From Nymphalis io (Eukaryota; Arthropoda; Insecta; Lepidoptera; Nymphalidae): DNA of 64,000 nucleotides. Where the stretch lies: assembly GCF_905147045.1 (NCBI RefSeq), contig NC_065911.1, positions 5,642,001 through 5,706,000 of the forward strand. Reading direction: 5' to 3'. How positions within the stretch are numbered: the first letter of the stretch is position 1; every line of letters begins with the position of its first letter. Made by a program: the position numbers and the translations under genes. The notes under the pieces are model-generated. The model saw nothing but the letters and a program-made list of their open reading frames with translations, searched no databases and was not told the DNA's origin. Shown here piece by piece: positions 38,967-51,040 of this stretch.

Positions 38967-39666
38967 AAATGTTTTAAATTAACCTTAAACCTTATTCGAA
39001 TAATTCTTAAGCAATTATTATATTATTATTTATATATTATGCCCTTATTCTTTATAGGCTTAGTTCAAAACTAAAAATATTTTACATATATTTTTAGTTT
39101 AATTATTTATTAAATGTGTCATTCAACAGTCATAATAGTTAATAATACCTACCTACAGATTTCTCTCTCTATAAATATAAATGATAGCTAATTAATAGAA
39201 AAACAAAACTGGTTCAATAAATCATCTGTATGTATTTGAAGAAAGTTTATAAATGTTATAATGATTACAAATATAATATAACCACTCCAATAGACTTGAA
39301 TTACTGATAAAGGGACCATATAAAGAAATTTAAAAATATAACTACTGATAGAAATGCATTTTAATATAAAATTATATTTACAGTAGTACTTGTATCGGAT
39401 TTGATTATCATTGTTTCATTAAACAAATAACTGTATAACTATTAAAAAAATATATAAAAATGTTCTGTTGCGTTATAGGCCTCTATGTGCTAATTATCTT
39501 ACTTTATTTCTCAATTTTCAATCTTAATTAAGAGTACTGTTTAAGAAAAACATGTGTACAATGTTTTTCGTTTTAAACTAAGCCTATAAAGAATAAGGGC
39601 ATAATTTATAAATAATAATTGTTTAAAAATTATTCAAATAAGGTTTAAGGTTAATGTAACACATTT
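38967..39666. mobile_element. Inverted-repeat element, ~700 bases with ~130-base arms
   Basis: The left arm (38967-39104) and right arm (39538-39666) are reverse complements of each other with scattered differences. For example AACCTTAAACCTTATTCGAA pairs with TTCAAATAAGGTTTAAGGTT, and GCCCTTATTCTTTATAGGCT with the right-hand AGCCTATAAAGAATAAGGGC exactly. The 433-base centre is AT-rich with no open frame. The arms each contain a smaller hairpin. It has the form of a MITE or foldback transposon; no clear target duplication. Confidence 0.6.
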
Positions 39667-42607
39667 TTAGTTATTTTTATTTACATTATTAGAATACTCT
39701 GTTCTTTCGTATATTCCTTATCCTTAAATATTTTCATTAGTAAGTGAAACAAAAAAATAATTATTAAATACAATTTTAATGAAGCATTATTTCTTTATAT
39801 AACAATTGTTTTCTTTAAATCTAAATTATACAATATATAAACATAAAGTCATTTTATTATAATGTCAATGACACTAATTACACTGAATGTAACTGAGCTA
39901 TATTAAAACATAGCCATGTTTGTTTTATGGCTTAAATATATAATTCATGTTTATTAAATATTTAATCTCACAGTAAAATTATGTTGTTAGTTTCGATATG
40001 CAAACTAATAATAATGTATTTATCCCTTTTTTATTATGGCTCTATATTTGTAGAAAATTAAATTTTGCCAATTTAATGTTGAGAGTATATACTCAATTTA
40101 TATTTATTAAAATCGATTAGGACAGTCTTCTCCATAGAAGCCATCAGCTCAATTTTGTCATCGTGAAGCCATCATGTTCTCTTCAATTTTAACAGATGCT
40201 AGGATTTTGTACATGTTGTTAATTTGACCCTTCCGTTATTAATAAGGGATGTAACATATACTGAGTTTCCTTAGTTATCTTTTATAAAATTAATTTATAA
40301 CAATTTTTAACATAAATTTAATTATGATTAGTTTCATTAGTAGTATCATTTTTAACATTTAAGATATACTTCTGTTACTCTTTCTTCAATGTTTGTAGAG
40401 ATTATGCTTTAAAAATTATAGAAAAAAAAAAACAGACTGGCGATAGAAGTGAAAACTTTAAACTGTTAAATATATTTGTCCAATTCTCTGTTGGCACTCC
40501 AAGTAAAAATATATATTTTGATTTTATCAGATATACTGTTTGTATTAAATGATTTCATTGTATTAACATTAGAGGTTACGCAAAGCCACGAGTCTATCTC
40601 CTACGATGAACCAGCACAACATGCCTAAAGAAGTTTTCACTTCAAAAATATTTAGCAAGTAGTCCAATTGTATACATTTGATTTTCATTTTAAGTTGTAT
40701 ATAATACAATTTTAAATAAAGGAACTGAAAGTAGAGGATAGTTACATAATGAGATGCTTTTTGCACAATTTATCGTTTGTTATATTTATTAACCTGAAGT
40801 TAAGAATTAAAAGAAAATCATTATTATTATTTAGTGTGTTTGTATATCGATATAACTAGGTTACTGTAACAAGAAAATAAACATAAATGAAAAACTGTAA
40901 GGTCCATAGTGAGAGTTGTCATTTGATATTAATTAATGGACGTTTTATGACGCCGTAATTAATTCATGACATATGGTTGCCGCCTTTTAAAAATTCTTCG
41001 AATGCATTCGTATTGTTATTGTTAGATAAGATATGATACGTCTTTATCAGTTTTTGGAATAATGTTACTGATACAATTGTTAAATTAAACATTGAAATCT
41101 AATATTAGTTTCTGTCTATAATCCTCGGAATTTTGATGGTTAAAAAAAAACAATTGAAATATTTTATATGCTTGCAATTTAGTATTTTTCCCACGTCATT
41201 TCAGTGATAACATCTCGATCTGACGTCATCATAAATTAAAAATGTGATTAATTTAAATATTTCGTATTTTAGAAGGAAGCAATTCAAGAGATTAATACTT
41301 ATTCGGTTTTTAAAAGACAATGTTTTTTATAAAGAATTTAATGACATTGGAAGCCAAAGTGAGGACTTCTTAATTAAATTTCGTTATTTAAGTAGCTAGG
41401 TTTACTAAAAACCATTTGCGATGTCAACATTTCTTTCAAGTCAAGGCTTTCTTTGTTCTTTATTTAAATTTAAAAAAAAGGTTTGAATAGAATATTTTAT
41501 ACACGAAATGTTCGTAGATTAATTTAAGTTATTAAAATTTAGGTCACTTGTGTGTTAAATGGTTTTAGTGTTTTAAATTCACATTTTAATACAAAAGGAA
41601 AGCATAAATTTGTCACATTTCTGAACGCAATACTCAAATCCGAATGGTGTATACTGGGATTATACCTAGATCATTCTACGTAACAGGAAATGAGACCTTC
41701 GCCCTGAATTGAAACGCTTACGCGCTGTTACAGATACGGAGGGTTTAATAAATTCAACCTTTAATCAGATCAGTTCACGGACGGCTCAGGTCCCATGGCA
41801 GATAGATATTTACCTAATATCCTTGACTCGAATGACGATATCGAAGTAGACTAATATTTATAAAATTTAATTGTTACTCAATCACGCAAAAACGGCTTTT
41901 CGGATTAAATTTCGAATACATAGGCTAACTTAACATAGCACATGACTTTATATATAACTGAATTTCCCTGTCAATAATAATAGCTAAAGTAAATATTGAC
42001 GCGTAAAAAAGTCCAATGTTACATATTTTCTGCGATTCTGAATAAGTTAACATGGACGAAGTCGCGAGCGGAAGCCAGTATAATACAACACGTACAATAC
42101 AAGCACACACTCGTGTTTTATTCTACTGGCAAACAGCAATACTCCGAACTTGAGTACTTTGCTTTGGTTGGATGGATGATTGAGCCATTTTAGATTCTGT
42201 CTGATATAAGACAATATCTTTGATCCCATGCCGCATTAATAGTGTAAATAATTGTATATTTCTTACACTGTTAATTTCGGGCAGAGGACATCATTTATCC
42301 GGTACATGTAATAGAGGTACTATTTGAAAAAAAACTATTTGAAAATACTTCAAAAATTCTTAATCTCATTAATACGTATTCAATACAACTAAGCTTACTT
42401 TGAGTTTTATCCATTTACATTGAAGTATAATCCGATATTATTTATACAGCGTATAAATAACATTTGCTCTGCTAAAGCCGTTATACCTGATGCACGTTTT
42501 GAGTTCTATAAATAAACAATGTCTATGAATTATAAAACGGCTGCTAATAGGACGAAATGTTTCGCTTTATTTTCGGAGCATTTTTATATGTACTATATTA
42601 TATATTT

Positions 42608-42658
42608 ATATTAACATACAGATACTTGATATAATTATATTAACATACAGATACTTGA
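42608..42658. repeat. Two-unit tandem repeat, period 29
   Basis: ATATTAACATACAGATACTT then GA occurs at 42608-42629 and 42637-42658, separated by TATAATT. Confidence 0.8.
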
Positions 42659-42930
42659 AATATGAAACAGTTATGTTAATCATTGCATTATGAATGCCCA
42701 TGATTTCTTTCCGACTGATTATCGCCATAGCAGCTATTATTATTCTCTTATTCACGGGTCATATTAGGTCATATTATAATGCAGAACTATGTGCGCAAAC
42801 TTTGGTGCGTTCTCTAATCATTCACTCATATAATCTGATCAGACGGCACGACCGGAAAGAATTTAGTCACAAGCCAGACCAGCCTTACGGTAATTTTTCT
42901 AAAGAAAAATTTAATAATTTTTACTTTATA

Positions 42931-43262
42931 CTTGGTGGTAGAGCTTTCTACTGTTGGTAGAGCTTTGTGCAAGCTCGTCTGGGTACCACCCACTCATCAG
43001 ATATTCTACCGCAAAACAGCAGTACTTGGTATTGTTGTGTTCCAGTTTGAAGGGTGAGTGAGCCAGTGTAATTACAGGCACAAGGGACACAACATCTTGG
43101 TTCCCAAGGTTGGTGGCGCATTGATGATGTTAGCGATGGTTAACATTTCTCAATAATGCCAAAAATATATAAATTCAATGCCAATGTCTATGGGCGTTGG
43201 TGACCACTTACCGTCAAGTGGCCCATATGCTCGTCCGCCTTCCTATTCTATAAAAAAAAAAA
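42931..43262 (+). mobile_element. Retroposon family A, full length with rearranged start
   Basis: Complete plus-strand copy ending in an A-run. The first bases are repeated: TTGGTGGTAGAGCTTTCTACTG is followed at once by TTGGTAGAGCTTTGTGC. A short insertion (CAAAAATATATAAATTCAAT) lies near 43165. Confidence 0.83.
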
Positions 43263-43495
43263 TTATCGGCATGACCCGAGTCATGTATCCAGACGTACTC
43301 CTGCGGTCTTAAAGGCATTAACTAATCTACCCTTTTTTACGCATCCAATAAAAATATACTTTTTATATGTAGACTCTTACACATACTCTTGAATCTTTAT
43401 TTACAAGTCGGACTTATGTGAATAGACATATAGTATATGGGTAAACAAGAACGTACAGAAAAGTAAGTCTCACTCCTTCATACAAATAATAGCAT

Positions 43496-43630
43496 ATGTC
43501 TTTTACGCTTTCACAGCTAGAATACTGAACCGAATTTGATAAAATTTGGCATTAAGCAAGCTCGAAAGTCATAGGCTACTTTTTATACCTACCTGCCCCT
43601 CCCCCACGCGTCGGTGAAGGCGTGTTGTCT
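43496..43630. mobile_element. Helitron-like fragment (family H), forward half
   Basis: TTTTACGCTTTCACAGCTAG, ACTGAACCGAATTTGATAAA and GTCATAGGCTACTTTTTATA. Faces the reversed half at 43858. Confidence 0.55.
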
Positions 43631-43857
43631 ATATAATCGTGTATAGAATAACAATAGACCTTATCAATTAATGATTGATTTTTATGACTCATATTTCTAA
43701 AGATTCTTCAAAGGAATTCAATTCTATCTATATCTACATTGATGAAATATTGAAGTATATTTTTTACTTCAATACTTTATTTTTAAAAATCGAAAACGTC
43801 ACTTTTCTGGTTATTGATAAAAAATTGTCATATTCAACTATATATTACGTATTAATG

Positions 43858-44008
43858 GTCTTTGGGGGGTTCTACCCTAGGTACCCTATGTCTTTTCTGT
43901 ACCTCTGATAACGTGTACGCAATTTCATGATGATCGGTTGAGTAATTAAGACGTGTAAGCCTAACAAACAAACTTACTTTCGTATTTAAAATATACGTAT
44001 AATAAAAT
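43858..44008. mobile_element. Helitron-like fragment (family H), reversed half
   Basis: AATTTCATGATGATCGGTTG, then TAACAAACAAACTTACTTTC and GTATTTAAAATAT, the inverted counterpart of 43496-43630. Confidence 0.55.
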
Positions 44009-44261
44009 TATTACTCACGCGAAAAATAAAATTTCTTCATCACTCAATCATCAGAATAATTTCAAAAGCATTTTCTATATCTGGTATGTCAATGTACAGA
44101 ACTGGCTTTGTAAGCATTCAGAGACCAGTTGAACGGTTTGTGCGAATTTTTTTTTAGCGTAAAAGTAAATTTTTCTTAAATGCCCAATAAACTCTTCCAC
44201 ATCTAGTCAACTAGTCGCTATCATCGTATCTATATACCCTAATAGTAAATATAATAATCGA

Positions 44262-44405
44262 CTGTCGCGTCGGTCTAGTGGCTTGATGTAAGACCGCAGA
44301 TCCGGAGGTCCTGAGTTCAATTCCCAGGTCGGGCCAATAAAAAGTTATTGGGCTTATCTGTCAGAAAATTCTCAGTAGCCCGGAGTCTTATTATTATTAT
44401 TATTA
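44262..44405 (+). mobile_element. tRNA-derived SINE (family C) with (TTA)n tail
   Basis: Head CGCGTCGGTCTAGTGGCTTG with B box GAGTTCAATTCC, body GGGCCAATAAAAAGTTATTG and CAGTAGCCCGGAGTC, and a terminal TTATTATTATTATTA run. It has the structure of a short pol III retroposon. Confidence 0.7.
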
Positions 44406-44533
44406 ATAGTTAATAACTAAAATTGATCGAAGTTAGTCATAGTTATCATTGTCATATGTCTTACTTTATATAGTATATTGTATGAGCCTTTATTAATCAA
44501 AAATAGTCGACAATATATATTATCATATCAATA

Positions 44534-44543
44534 GGATAGTAAC
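44534..44543. repeat. Left target-site duplication of the RTE insertion
   Basis: GGATAGTAAC, repeated exactly at 45150-45159 on the other side of the truncated RTE element. Confidence 0.8.
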
Positions 44544-45149
44544 TGCACTCGAAGTTGTAGACAAATATGTCTACCTAGGTCGGACCATCCAACTAGGTAG
44601 GTCCAACTTCGAGAAAGAGGTCAATCGTCGAATTCAACTCGGCTGGGCAGCGTTCGGGAAGCTACACGATATCTTCTCATCCCGAATACAGCAGTGTCTC
44701 AAGTCGAAAGTCTTCGACCAGTGTGTGTTGCCAGTGATGACTTATGGATCAGAGACGTGGTCGCTCACAATGGGCCTCATAAAAAGGCTTAAGGTCACTC
44801 AAAGGGCTATGCTCGAAGTTTCTCTGCGAGATCGAATCAGAAATGATGAAATCCGCAGGCGAACCAAAGTAACCGACATAGCCCGAAGAATTGGTAAATT
44901 GAAGTGGCAGTGGGCGGGGCACATTGCTCGCAGAACCGACGGCCGCTGGGGCAGAAAGGTTCTCGAGTGGCGACCACGAACCGGAAGACGCAGCGTGGTC
45001 AGGCCCCCTACAAGGTGGACCGACGACTTAGAACGAGTCGCGGAAAGCCGTTGGATGTGGGCTGCGCAAGATCCGCCAACGTGGAAATCCTTGGGGGAGG
45101 CCTTTGTCCAGCAGTGGACGTCTTTCGGCTGATATGATGATGATGATGA
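44544..45149 (+). mobile_element. RTE-clade LINE, 5'-truncated, C-terminal end of the reverse transcriptase ORF
   Basis: The frame encodes the C-terminal part of an RTE-type endonuclease/reverse transcriptase: YVYLGRTIQLG, LGWAAFGKL, CVLPVMTYGSETW, IRRRTKVTDIARR, WAGHIARR, GRPPTRW-like and FVQQWTSFG, then TGA (45130-45132) and a TGATGATGATG tail. It is open from the truncation point to the stop with no disruption. GGATAGTAAC occurs at 44534-44543 and again at 45150-45159, a 10 bp target-site duplication. The endonuclease and catalytic RT motifs are missing, so it is dead on arrival but probably young. Confidence 0.9.
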
Positions 45150-45159
45150 GGATAGTAAC
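45150..45159. repeat. Right target-site duplication of the RTE insertion
   Basis: Exact repeat of the ten bases at 44534-44543, directly after the TGATGA tail of the LINE. Confidence 0.8.
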
Positions 45160-45227
45160 GTTTGTTGATATATTAAAGTCGGACAGATAAATTGGAAGTG
45201 TCTCTGTTTATACTTTAGAGGATTTTT

Positions 45228-45481
45228 TCATAATGTAGATAAGCAGACGGGCGACTGAGCTACCTAATGGATAGTTTTGACAACCAACCGTTGGCATCTG
45301 ATCTGTAAAAAATATTAAACATTACACACAACGCCAATGCGCCTTGGAAAGTAAGAAGTTATTATGTCCCTTGTGCCTATAGTTACATTGGCTCACTCAT
45401 CTTAACAATACTAAGTATTGCTGTTTCCCAGTAGAGTATGTGATGAGTGCATTGTATCTACCTATACAGGTGCACCAAGCC
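45228..45481 (-). mobile_element. Retroposon family A, degraded
   Basis: AGCAGACGGGCGACTGAGCT, TATGTCCCTTGTGCCTATAG and ATGTGATGAGTGCATTGTAT follow the family order with heavy divergence. Confidence 0.65.
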
Positions 45482-45713
45482 TTGAATTTATCATCAAGAA
45501 TCGAAATATTTATAAATATAACCCATATGTAATTGGAATCAGATCTTATCAAATCCATACAAACTGGTTAATTTTAACCGACTTCAAGAAGAAAAAGAAA
45601 GTTCTTAGTCTCACCCCTGTCATTGAATTGGTGCTATTTAATAAACGAATGGGTATGTTCTATTATATAATATATTAATGTATTAATTATTCTTATTTAT
45701 ATATAAAGTATAG

Positions 45714-45921
45714 ACGAAATGACCTAGTGGGTAAAACACGTGTATGTAACCAAAGATTCCGATTAACTTGACGATGTGTATTTGTGTTTAAATAATTAAT
45801 CTTGTACACGGGGCTATAGGAAAGCATCGTGAGAAAATTTGCATATCACGGATGAAATTATGTCATATGTGTGTGCACCAATACGGATTGGAGCGTCGTG
45901 GAATAAGCTCCAAACCTAATC
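45714..45921 (+). mobile_element. SINE family B, degraded
   Basis: Recognisable from the head (GAAATGACCTAGTGGGTAAAA) to GGAATAAGCTCCAAACC, with many substitutions and losses. An old copy. Confidence 0.65.
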
Positions 45922-46354
45922 ACAAATAGAGTAACTACTTTTGACTAGTAGTTCCGACCTTTACAGTTTATTTTATCATTTATCACACACTCATTTGAAC
46001 TTAGCAAATATTAAATCTTCAAATCAATTGTATGACGTAGGTTGCTGTATTGATTTTCCACAATAAGCGAGCGTTTAACAAAAGGTATTATGTAACTTAA
46101 GCTTTGATTTTCTATTCAGCGGATCGAAACAGTTAATGAAAGTCTATTGTGTCGGGTCTCAGTTCTTGAAAAATTCTAATTTACTTTGTAAGGGCTATGT
46201 AGAGATGATGAAAAATCAAATTAATATATTAGGGTTTTTGCCATTTTTGTATCGTTATTTTATAGTGTTAAATGTATGTAAATCTACCACTTTCGTGATA
46301 TCAATCGCGCCGAGAACTCAGTAGTAACTCTCTTCCAACAGTTTACAAAGGCAT

Positions 46355-46466
46355 TTGAATTAAATAGTGATCAGTTAGTGTCTTCTTCTTTCGAATGCGA
46401 AATCAATAATGACAGAAAGAGATAAATCAGTGTTTAACTAAACAGGCGCTAAGCAATTATTGAATG
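46355..46466. mobile_element. Foldback MITE-like repeat (family E), copy 4
   Basis: Left arm is decayed. Centre TTTCGAATGCGAAATCAATA and right arm CAGTGTTTAACTAAACAGGC, then GCTAAGCAATTAT, are clear. Confidence 0.55.
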
Positions 46467-46530
46467 CTAATTCTTCTACTATCTTATATATAGCCTATTC
46501 CAATAAAAGAAGTGATTCCATTTGATTTGC

Positions 46531-46770
46531 AAATAGCACCACCGCCCATAAACATTGGCAATGTATAACACATATTAAAAATCCTTTACATGGTCAATGC
46601 TCCACAAACATTGGTAACTAAATAGGTAATGTTATGTCCATTGTTCCTGTTGTTCCACTGGCTCTCTCACCCGTCAAACCTGAACCTCACAATACTAATT
46701 ATCGCTGTACTGTACAATATGTGATGAGGTGGTACCTACTCATGTGGATATACACAAACCTCTAACACTC
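46531..46770 (-). mobile_element. Retroposon family A, degraded
   Basis: CCGCCCATAAACATTGGCAA, GTTATGTCCATTGTTCCTGT and TGATGAGGTGGTACCTACTC in family order. Confidence 0.65.
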
Positions 46771-47038
46771 GGTCTATATATTTATACTATAGAGCGTATA
46801 GACGACATTTTTGTACGTGCGCTTCTGTCGATAAAAATGATATTAACAAAAATATTGTGTAGGTATTATATTTCTAATTTAAATACTTTTTCTTCCGGAG
46901 CGTGTTTTTAATTTATCACGCTTTACATTAATTAATTGTTACAGCACGTAACGTTACAACTTATATCACGAAACGAATCGATAAAAATCGAATTATTTTA
47001 CGTTACGCAATAAATAACTTTTTTTTATATAATAAGCA

Positions 47039-47341
47039 AAGCCGAGATGTCCTAGTGGTTAGAACGCGTGAATCTAACCTGATGATCGTGAATTCAAAAC
47101 CGGGCAAGCACCACTGAATTTTCATGTGCTAAATTGTGATTATAATTCATCTCGTGCTTGACATTGAAGGAAAACATCGTGAGGAAACCTGCATGTGTCT
47201 AATTTCATTGAAATTCTGCCACATATGTATTCTCCAACTCGCATTGGAGCAGCGTGGTTGAATAAGCTGCAAACCTTCTCCTCAAAAGGGAGAGGATGCC
47301 TTAGCCCAGCCGTGGGACAATAACAGGCAGTTACTGTACTG
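47039..47341 (+). mobile_element. tRNA-headed SINE family B, full length
   Basis: Full-length copy flanked by an exact 13 bp duplication TATATAATAAGCA at 47026-47038 and 47342-47354. Head, body and tail are intact apart from point differences, so it is a fairly recent insertion. Confidence 0.9.
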
Positions 47342-47617
47342 TATATAATAAGCATGTTGGATATATTCTAGTCGATAATATGTCATGACATTTAATTTAT
47401 GTGGATAGGTGGTGTCCACGAAACATGTCGAGCATTTGTCGATTAATAAAGTGAATATGAAACATTAAAAGAGTCGGATGTTACGAGTGTAAAATGTTAT
47501 ATATGGATATATAAGGTAACTATTTAATTCAGTGTTAAAAAAACAGTCTGTGTGTGTTTTAAAAAATAAACAGGCGTTCTATCGCAATATGCCCATCAAT
47601 ATGTAGTACTAGTATCC

Positions 47618-47786
47618 CCCTTACCGTGGGTAAGTAGGTGTCAGGTATATAAAAAGTAGCCTATGTCCGTCCTCGTGGGTTCGAGCTTTCTTCATACCAT
47701 ATTTTATCAAAATCGGTTCAGCGACGTAAGCTTTATAGACGGACATACAGAGTTACTTTCTAATTTCTAGTATTATTATAGATTAC
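47618..47786. mobile_element. Helitron-like fragment (family H), reversed
   Basis: AAAAAGTAGCCTATGTCCGT, TATCAAAATCGGTTCAGCGA and CATACAGAGTTACTTTCTAA. Confidence 0.6.
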
Positions 47787-47941
47787 TGGTTTAAAAGGCT
47801 GAGTGATCCAGTATAATTATATTCACGAGTGACGTAACGTCTTCGTCGCCATGCTTATTGTGGAGTGCTAATATATACGCGAATGTGACCTTACTATCAT
47901 GCCGAATGGCTTGTCTACTTTCCTTGATTAAATAAAAAAAA
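47787..47941 (+). mobile_element. Retroposon family A, strongly degraded
   Basis: GGCTGAGTGATCCAGTATAA to an A-run at about 47932-47941. Adjoins a Helitron-like fragment on its left. Confidence 0.4.
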
Positions 47942-50638
47942 ATGTATTTTTAGTTTTGTCATGACAATAGGAAAGTCGATATAATTCACTTAATACCAAT
48001 TCGCTGTCAACTACGCATTATCTTGTATATTATTATGGCCTTTGTGCAATCTCCGGCCCTGATTTATATTATTCATTAAAGTTCTTTGATTGCTATCGAT
48101 AGCAACACCAATAAGGTTAATTTTTATTTCTTCGTGTATACACTTGCTACAACCCTCTAGTTGTTAGTTTCAGAAGAGGAGGGATGTCAGTCCTATGGCT
48201 ATTAAATCGTTGTAAACCATACTTACTCAATCTCATATATTTTATTTAAAAGGTTTCTAGGTTACATTGATTCTAATACTAGCGGCGCAAAACGATTTAT
48301 GCGAGAAAGTGCTCGGCCCACATGGGTCGTAACGTGGTATTATTTTCTTTCTCAATGAATGGATTATCTAAAGCACAGAGATCTTATACTAATATTGATT
48401 GCTCATTATATTTGCTTTGCGGTTGGGTATCGTTATTGTAAATATAAGGATATATAAATATATATATATATTGTATGTATTTGACTAATTAACAGTTAAT
48501 ATTGAAAATAGTGCAGTTAAAACAATAATGAACTAAGTTTACATAAATAACAAATACAATTAGTACACTAAAAGAAAGATATTAAATTTACATTTCATTT
48601 TTTAATGTACAAATTTGCGCAGTGCATATTTACTATATAACGTTTAAAGTTAATTATATATAAAGACTTACATATTTGTGGATACAAAAAATTAAATTCG
48701 TTTCTTGTATTTTGTACTAAGCCATGAGCACGAAAGATAATATTTGATCCCGTTATGTTAAGTTTTTATCTTCGTTTAAGTGCCTTTGTTTGTTCATATA
48801 ATACACTTACGTGAACACCTTATAAGTTGCGATATTGTTTAATAAATAATTTTATATAAAACAAGAATATTGAACAAATTTTTCAATCATTTTCAGTTCA
48901 TTTTTGTTTAGATAATTTAAATTAATACATAACCGGTAAAAGTTATGCGATATATAACTTTTATTATCAAAATATCAACAATATATGTATATGTGCATTA
49001 TTCTGCACGGGATGAAATCTAAATTACGACACGCTTTCGAAATTATAATAATTTTTAAAACGGAAGTCGTGCGCAGGAAAAGTACAATTAGTGCAACAGC
49101 GAAGCTCTAAATAGACAATGCAAACTTGACGCACGAGATCGTTGACTTATTCAAACAATAAAATTATGTTGTAATTAATATAAATGTATTGTGTTTAGTT
49201 AAATATAAACCCACGGCTTTGTTTGATAGCAAACGCTTTGCGAAATCCTATAGACAGCACGTTGTTTTCTTGTCAATATCTTTATATTTAATTAATTAAA
49301 TAAATTAATACATAAAACCTATGTTGGTATTTCTGTTTCAGCCTTTGTTTTGAAAATGAAGCATTTATTAGTGACTTATTTACAACAATAATCTAGAAAA
49401 TTCTTTTTTCTAATTGAAAGTTGATATAAAATAATAAACGTAGCTCAACTTTAATGGGCTAAATTTTAATATGTAATATAATTATATAGTAATATTTTTC
49501 TTGGTTTTGTTTGTTAATACTAGTTTAGAGGTATTAGCGACCTGGGACGGTTCAAAAGCGCCATACTAGACCATTAATTTGCGTGACTTAGCTAGATTGA
49601 ATGCACTAAGTGATATCTAGCGTTATATACAGTGCTTTAAATACTACTGTTACAAGTGACGCATATAAACTGACGATACATAAATACCTAAATCTTACTA
49701 GGATTTTAGAATTGTTCGAAACAGGTAACAAGACTCGACAGTTACGAAGTCTTTTTAAATTAGTCGGTTATTCAGTTCAGAATGTACATATTATTAGAAT
49801 AATGTAATATTTCTACGTATGTAAAGCATAAGTGTTAGTTTGGACGTCATTGCCAATTACAAAAAACCTTAATCTTTTGATAGAAGTTTATAGAGTATGT
49901 CAGTCATTTGAAAATACATGATGCAGTTAAATTCGGTTATTTATTTGATTTATTAAATCTTAGAAACACCAATAGAAACGCCAATAATATTAATAATATA
50001 TGCGTGTCTAATATCCATGCATAATAATTAACAAACAAGATAATTATATTTTGTTTTTAGAAGTAATCACTTTAAAATTTTTATATAATGTTTAATAATA
50101 AAGTTACAATTAGCATGAGCTAAAATAGAAACTGGAATTGTTTTGTTGTTCAAAACTATGGCGATACTTATCTAGAAGTTCCAATTAAATTTGACTACGC
50201 TAGTTTTAACCTAATTGCATGAATACAGCTTATTAAAAAGCTAATAAACTCGCTTTAAGTGACATTTTATTACAAGTTTACAAGCAATAAAACAAGGTAT
50301 ATACATAAAAATATAATATAAAACCCATTTGGTACAATAATTAAATATTTTTCGTGTTGTTCGTAAATTTACTCATAATTTAATATAAAAATATCAATTT
50401 TTAATGTTTACCGTTTGCTTTGTAAATTGTTTGTTGATTTTGCGTAATGTCCGAACTGAATAGTTTCAGTTGAAAATTAGAGCGGTTTTTCGGCTCAACA
50501 ATGTATACTGAGCTGGTTCCTTTTGCGAAACAATTTTGTTAAATTTTAGTTGTCGTCGTTTGTTTGGTTTTGTATTGTGTGGCAATAAAATTATTTATTC
50601 ATAGTTATCGTATATGAAGTGCATTAAAAAAATAATGT
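47942..50638. other. AT-rich DNA, nothing recognised
   Basis: No repeat family or plausible coding frame seen. Confidence 0.45.
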
Positions 50639-50772
50639 TTACTAATATTATGAATGCGAAAGTTAGTTTTATGGTTTGTTTTTAGTGACGTCTTAATTAC
50701 GTAACCGATTATCATTAAGTTTTGCATACACGTTGTCAGGGGGTACAAAAAAGGAGATAGATTACCTAACAC
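50639..50772. mobile_element. Helitron-like fragment (family H), forward
   Basis: ACTAATATTATGAATGCGAA then AGTTAGTTT and GTAACCGATTATCATTAAGT. Confidence 0.5.
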
Positions 50773-50817
50773 CTCCATCACAGGCGAGCAAAACCGACGG
50801 CGAAATCATGTCCCTGT

Positions 50818-50991
50818 TTTTTTGAACACATGCTGGTTTCCTCAGTACGTTTTTCTTCATCACAAAAAACCCCGTGTAATGTTATGCGTACATTAATATA
50901 ACACATACAACAGAAACAGTGTAATGCCCGACATTGAACCCGAAATCTTCGCTTAAGATCGTCCTTATCTACTGAACAATCTTGTTTCATT
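50818..50991 (-). mobile_element. SINE family B, degraded head half
   Basis: ACACATGCTGGTTTCCTCAG then the reverse of a head-like B box (ACATTGAACCCG) and TTATCTACTGAAC. Strongly diverged. Confidence 0.45.
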
Positions 50992-51040
50992 TATCAAATG
51001 TATGTATAATTTAAATTATATAAATATTCTTTTATTTTTC

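Larger units (their letters stand above)
37300..42930. other. Repeat-poor AT-rich upstream region
   Basis: No copy of the SINE, retroposon or LINE families is visible in these 5.6 kb. The only structure found is the inverted-repeat element at 38967-39666 and the period-29 repeat at 42608. No gene seen. Confidence 0.45.

Noticed and set aside
47140..47355. Recurrent open frames over SINE family B (also 24532-24753, 55944-56144)
   Set aside because: By-products of the repeated SINE sequence, with no shared start or conserved frame.
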